Positions 63,787 to 64,000 of a stretch of DNA of 64,000 nucleotides are shown here, one piece after another. The stretch is from contig NZ_KB908267.1 in assembly GCF_000382405.1 (NCBI RefSeq), positions 58,150 through 122,149 of the forward strand. Reading direction: 5' to 3'. The position numbers were made by a program, and so were the translations under genes. Each line of letters begins with the position of its first letter. The first letter of the stretch is position 1. The DNA comes from Mycobacterium sp. 141. GTDB lineage: Bacteria; Actinomycetota; Actinomycetes; Mycobacteriales; Mycobacteriaceae. Below the pieces are notes generated by a model that worked only from the letters and a program-made list of their open reading frames with translations, ran no database searches and had not been told where the DNA came from.

Positions 63787-64000
63787 GGTGTTTCGGGGGT
63801 GATTTTGCCGGGCTTGCGGGTGTGTGCAGCCTGTAACCGCTGGTCTGTCCAGCTTTTCCTGTGTGCTCCGGTCGGGCCCTTGCGGCGGGTGGTCAGGTGG
63901 TGGTGGTCGGGGGTGGGCTGTAGCCGATGGTGTTGCGCCACAATGTGAGCCACTGCTGTGCCCACGGCCAGTGCGTTGGTAGGTGCAAGATGGGCCTGCG
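63760..64000 (-). mobile_element. probable insertion-sequence end with partial transposase, cut by the window edge
   Basis: CCTCAA at 63760-63765 and TTGAGG at 63783-63788 form an inverted pair at the presumed element end. On the minus strand a frame open from the window edge reads ILHLPTHWPWAQQWLTLWRN and stops at 63895-63893. The W-P-W-rich end resembles the C-terminus of some transposases (IS1380-like from memory). The family and the far end cannot be determined here. Confidence 0.4.

Overview
The window looks like chromosomal DNA of a GC-rich, probably fast-growing Mycobacterium (Mycolicibacterium). The evidence is an antigen 85-type mycolyltransferase, the IrtAB carboxymycobactin importer, a FusA2 elongation-factor paralogue, several F420/PPOX-type enzymes, paired acyl-CoA dehydrogenases, and boxes matching the mycobacterial IdeR and KstR regulators. 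Parts of the gene order recall M. tuberculosis neighbourhoods from memory (fusA2 with a PPOX gene; a TetR gene divergent from cyp138, then msrA; gltB-gltD). This is ordinary core chromosome with a few decayed or mobile patches. I see no prophage, CRISPR array, rRNA or tRNA gene.

Layout. 1-13 kb: a minus-strand run of an antigen 85-like gene, a berberine-bridge-type oxidase and a decayed fumarylacetoacetate-hydrolase gene; AraC and methyltransferase genes; a CocE-type hydrolase; and a flavohemoglobin-nitrobindin-serine hydrolase cluster that should handle NO and peroxynitrite. 12-18 kb: a TetR-enoyl-CoA hydratase operon divergent from irtA-irtB, with a TetR-type palindrome and an IdeR box between them. 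18-26 kb: membrane and secreted proteins, a DMT transporter, an alpha/beta hydrolase, fusA2 and a PPOX protein. 26-30 kb: an ABC importer operon whose ATPase gene carries an in-frame TAG. 30-42 kb: a PyrE-like enzyme, a HugZ-like protein, a maltokinase-like enzyme, two acyl-CoA dehydrogenases, a MarR-controlled DrrAB-type exporter, a GlgX/TreX debranching enzyme, pncA and a lipoprotein. 42-49 kb: DUF427, VOC, AraC, TetR/cyp138, msrA, a methyltransferase behind a KstR-type box, and an AlkA-like glycosylase. 49-56 kb: a relic of a heavy-metal P-type ATPase, an AT-richer spacer, then gltB-gltD. 56-64 kb: a 46-codon small gene, an LLM-type oxidoreductase, a semialdehyde dehydrogenase, an ArsR-SulP pair, a PHP-domain protein, dinB, and a truncated DUF2511-like fragment next to a probable insertion-sequence end.

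The least ordinary signals are these. (1) A 27-bp tandem repeat with a 16-bp core (GCGGACGYGAGGAGCA) and an 11-bp spacer sits at the translation starts of two unrelated genes, the ABC ATPase and pncA, so that each carries three Shine-Dalgarno-like GAGGAG units. (2) A premature amber codon splits that same ATPase gene. (3) Two gene relics, FAH and P-type ATPase, are recognisable only across a frameshift or deletion. (4) Several clean palindromic operators lie next to the regulator genes likely to bind them. (5) A small gene with a strong ribosome binding site at 56.3 kb has no product I recognise. All family assignments come from reading the translations; no database search was possible.
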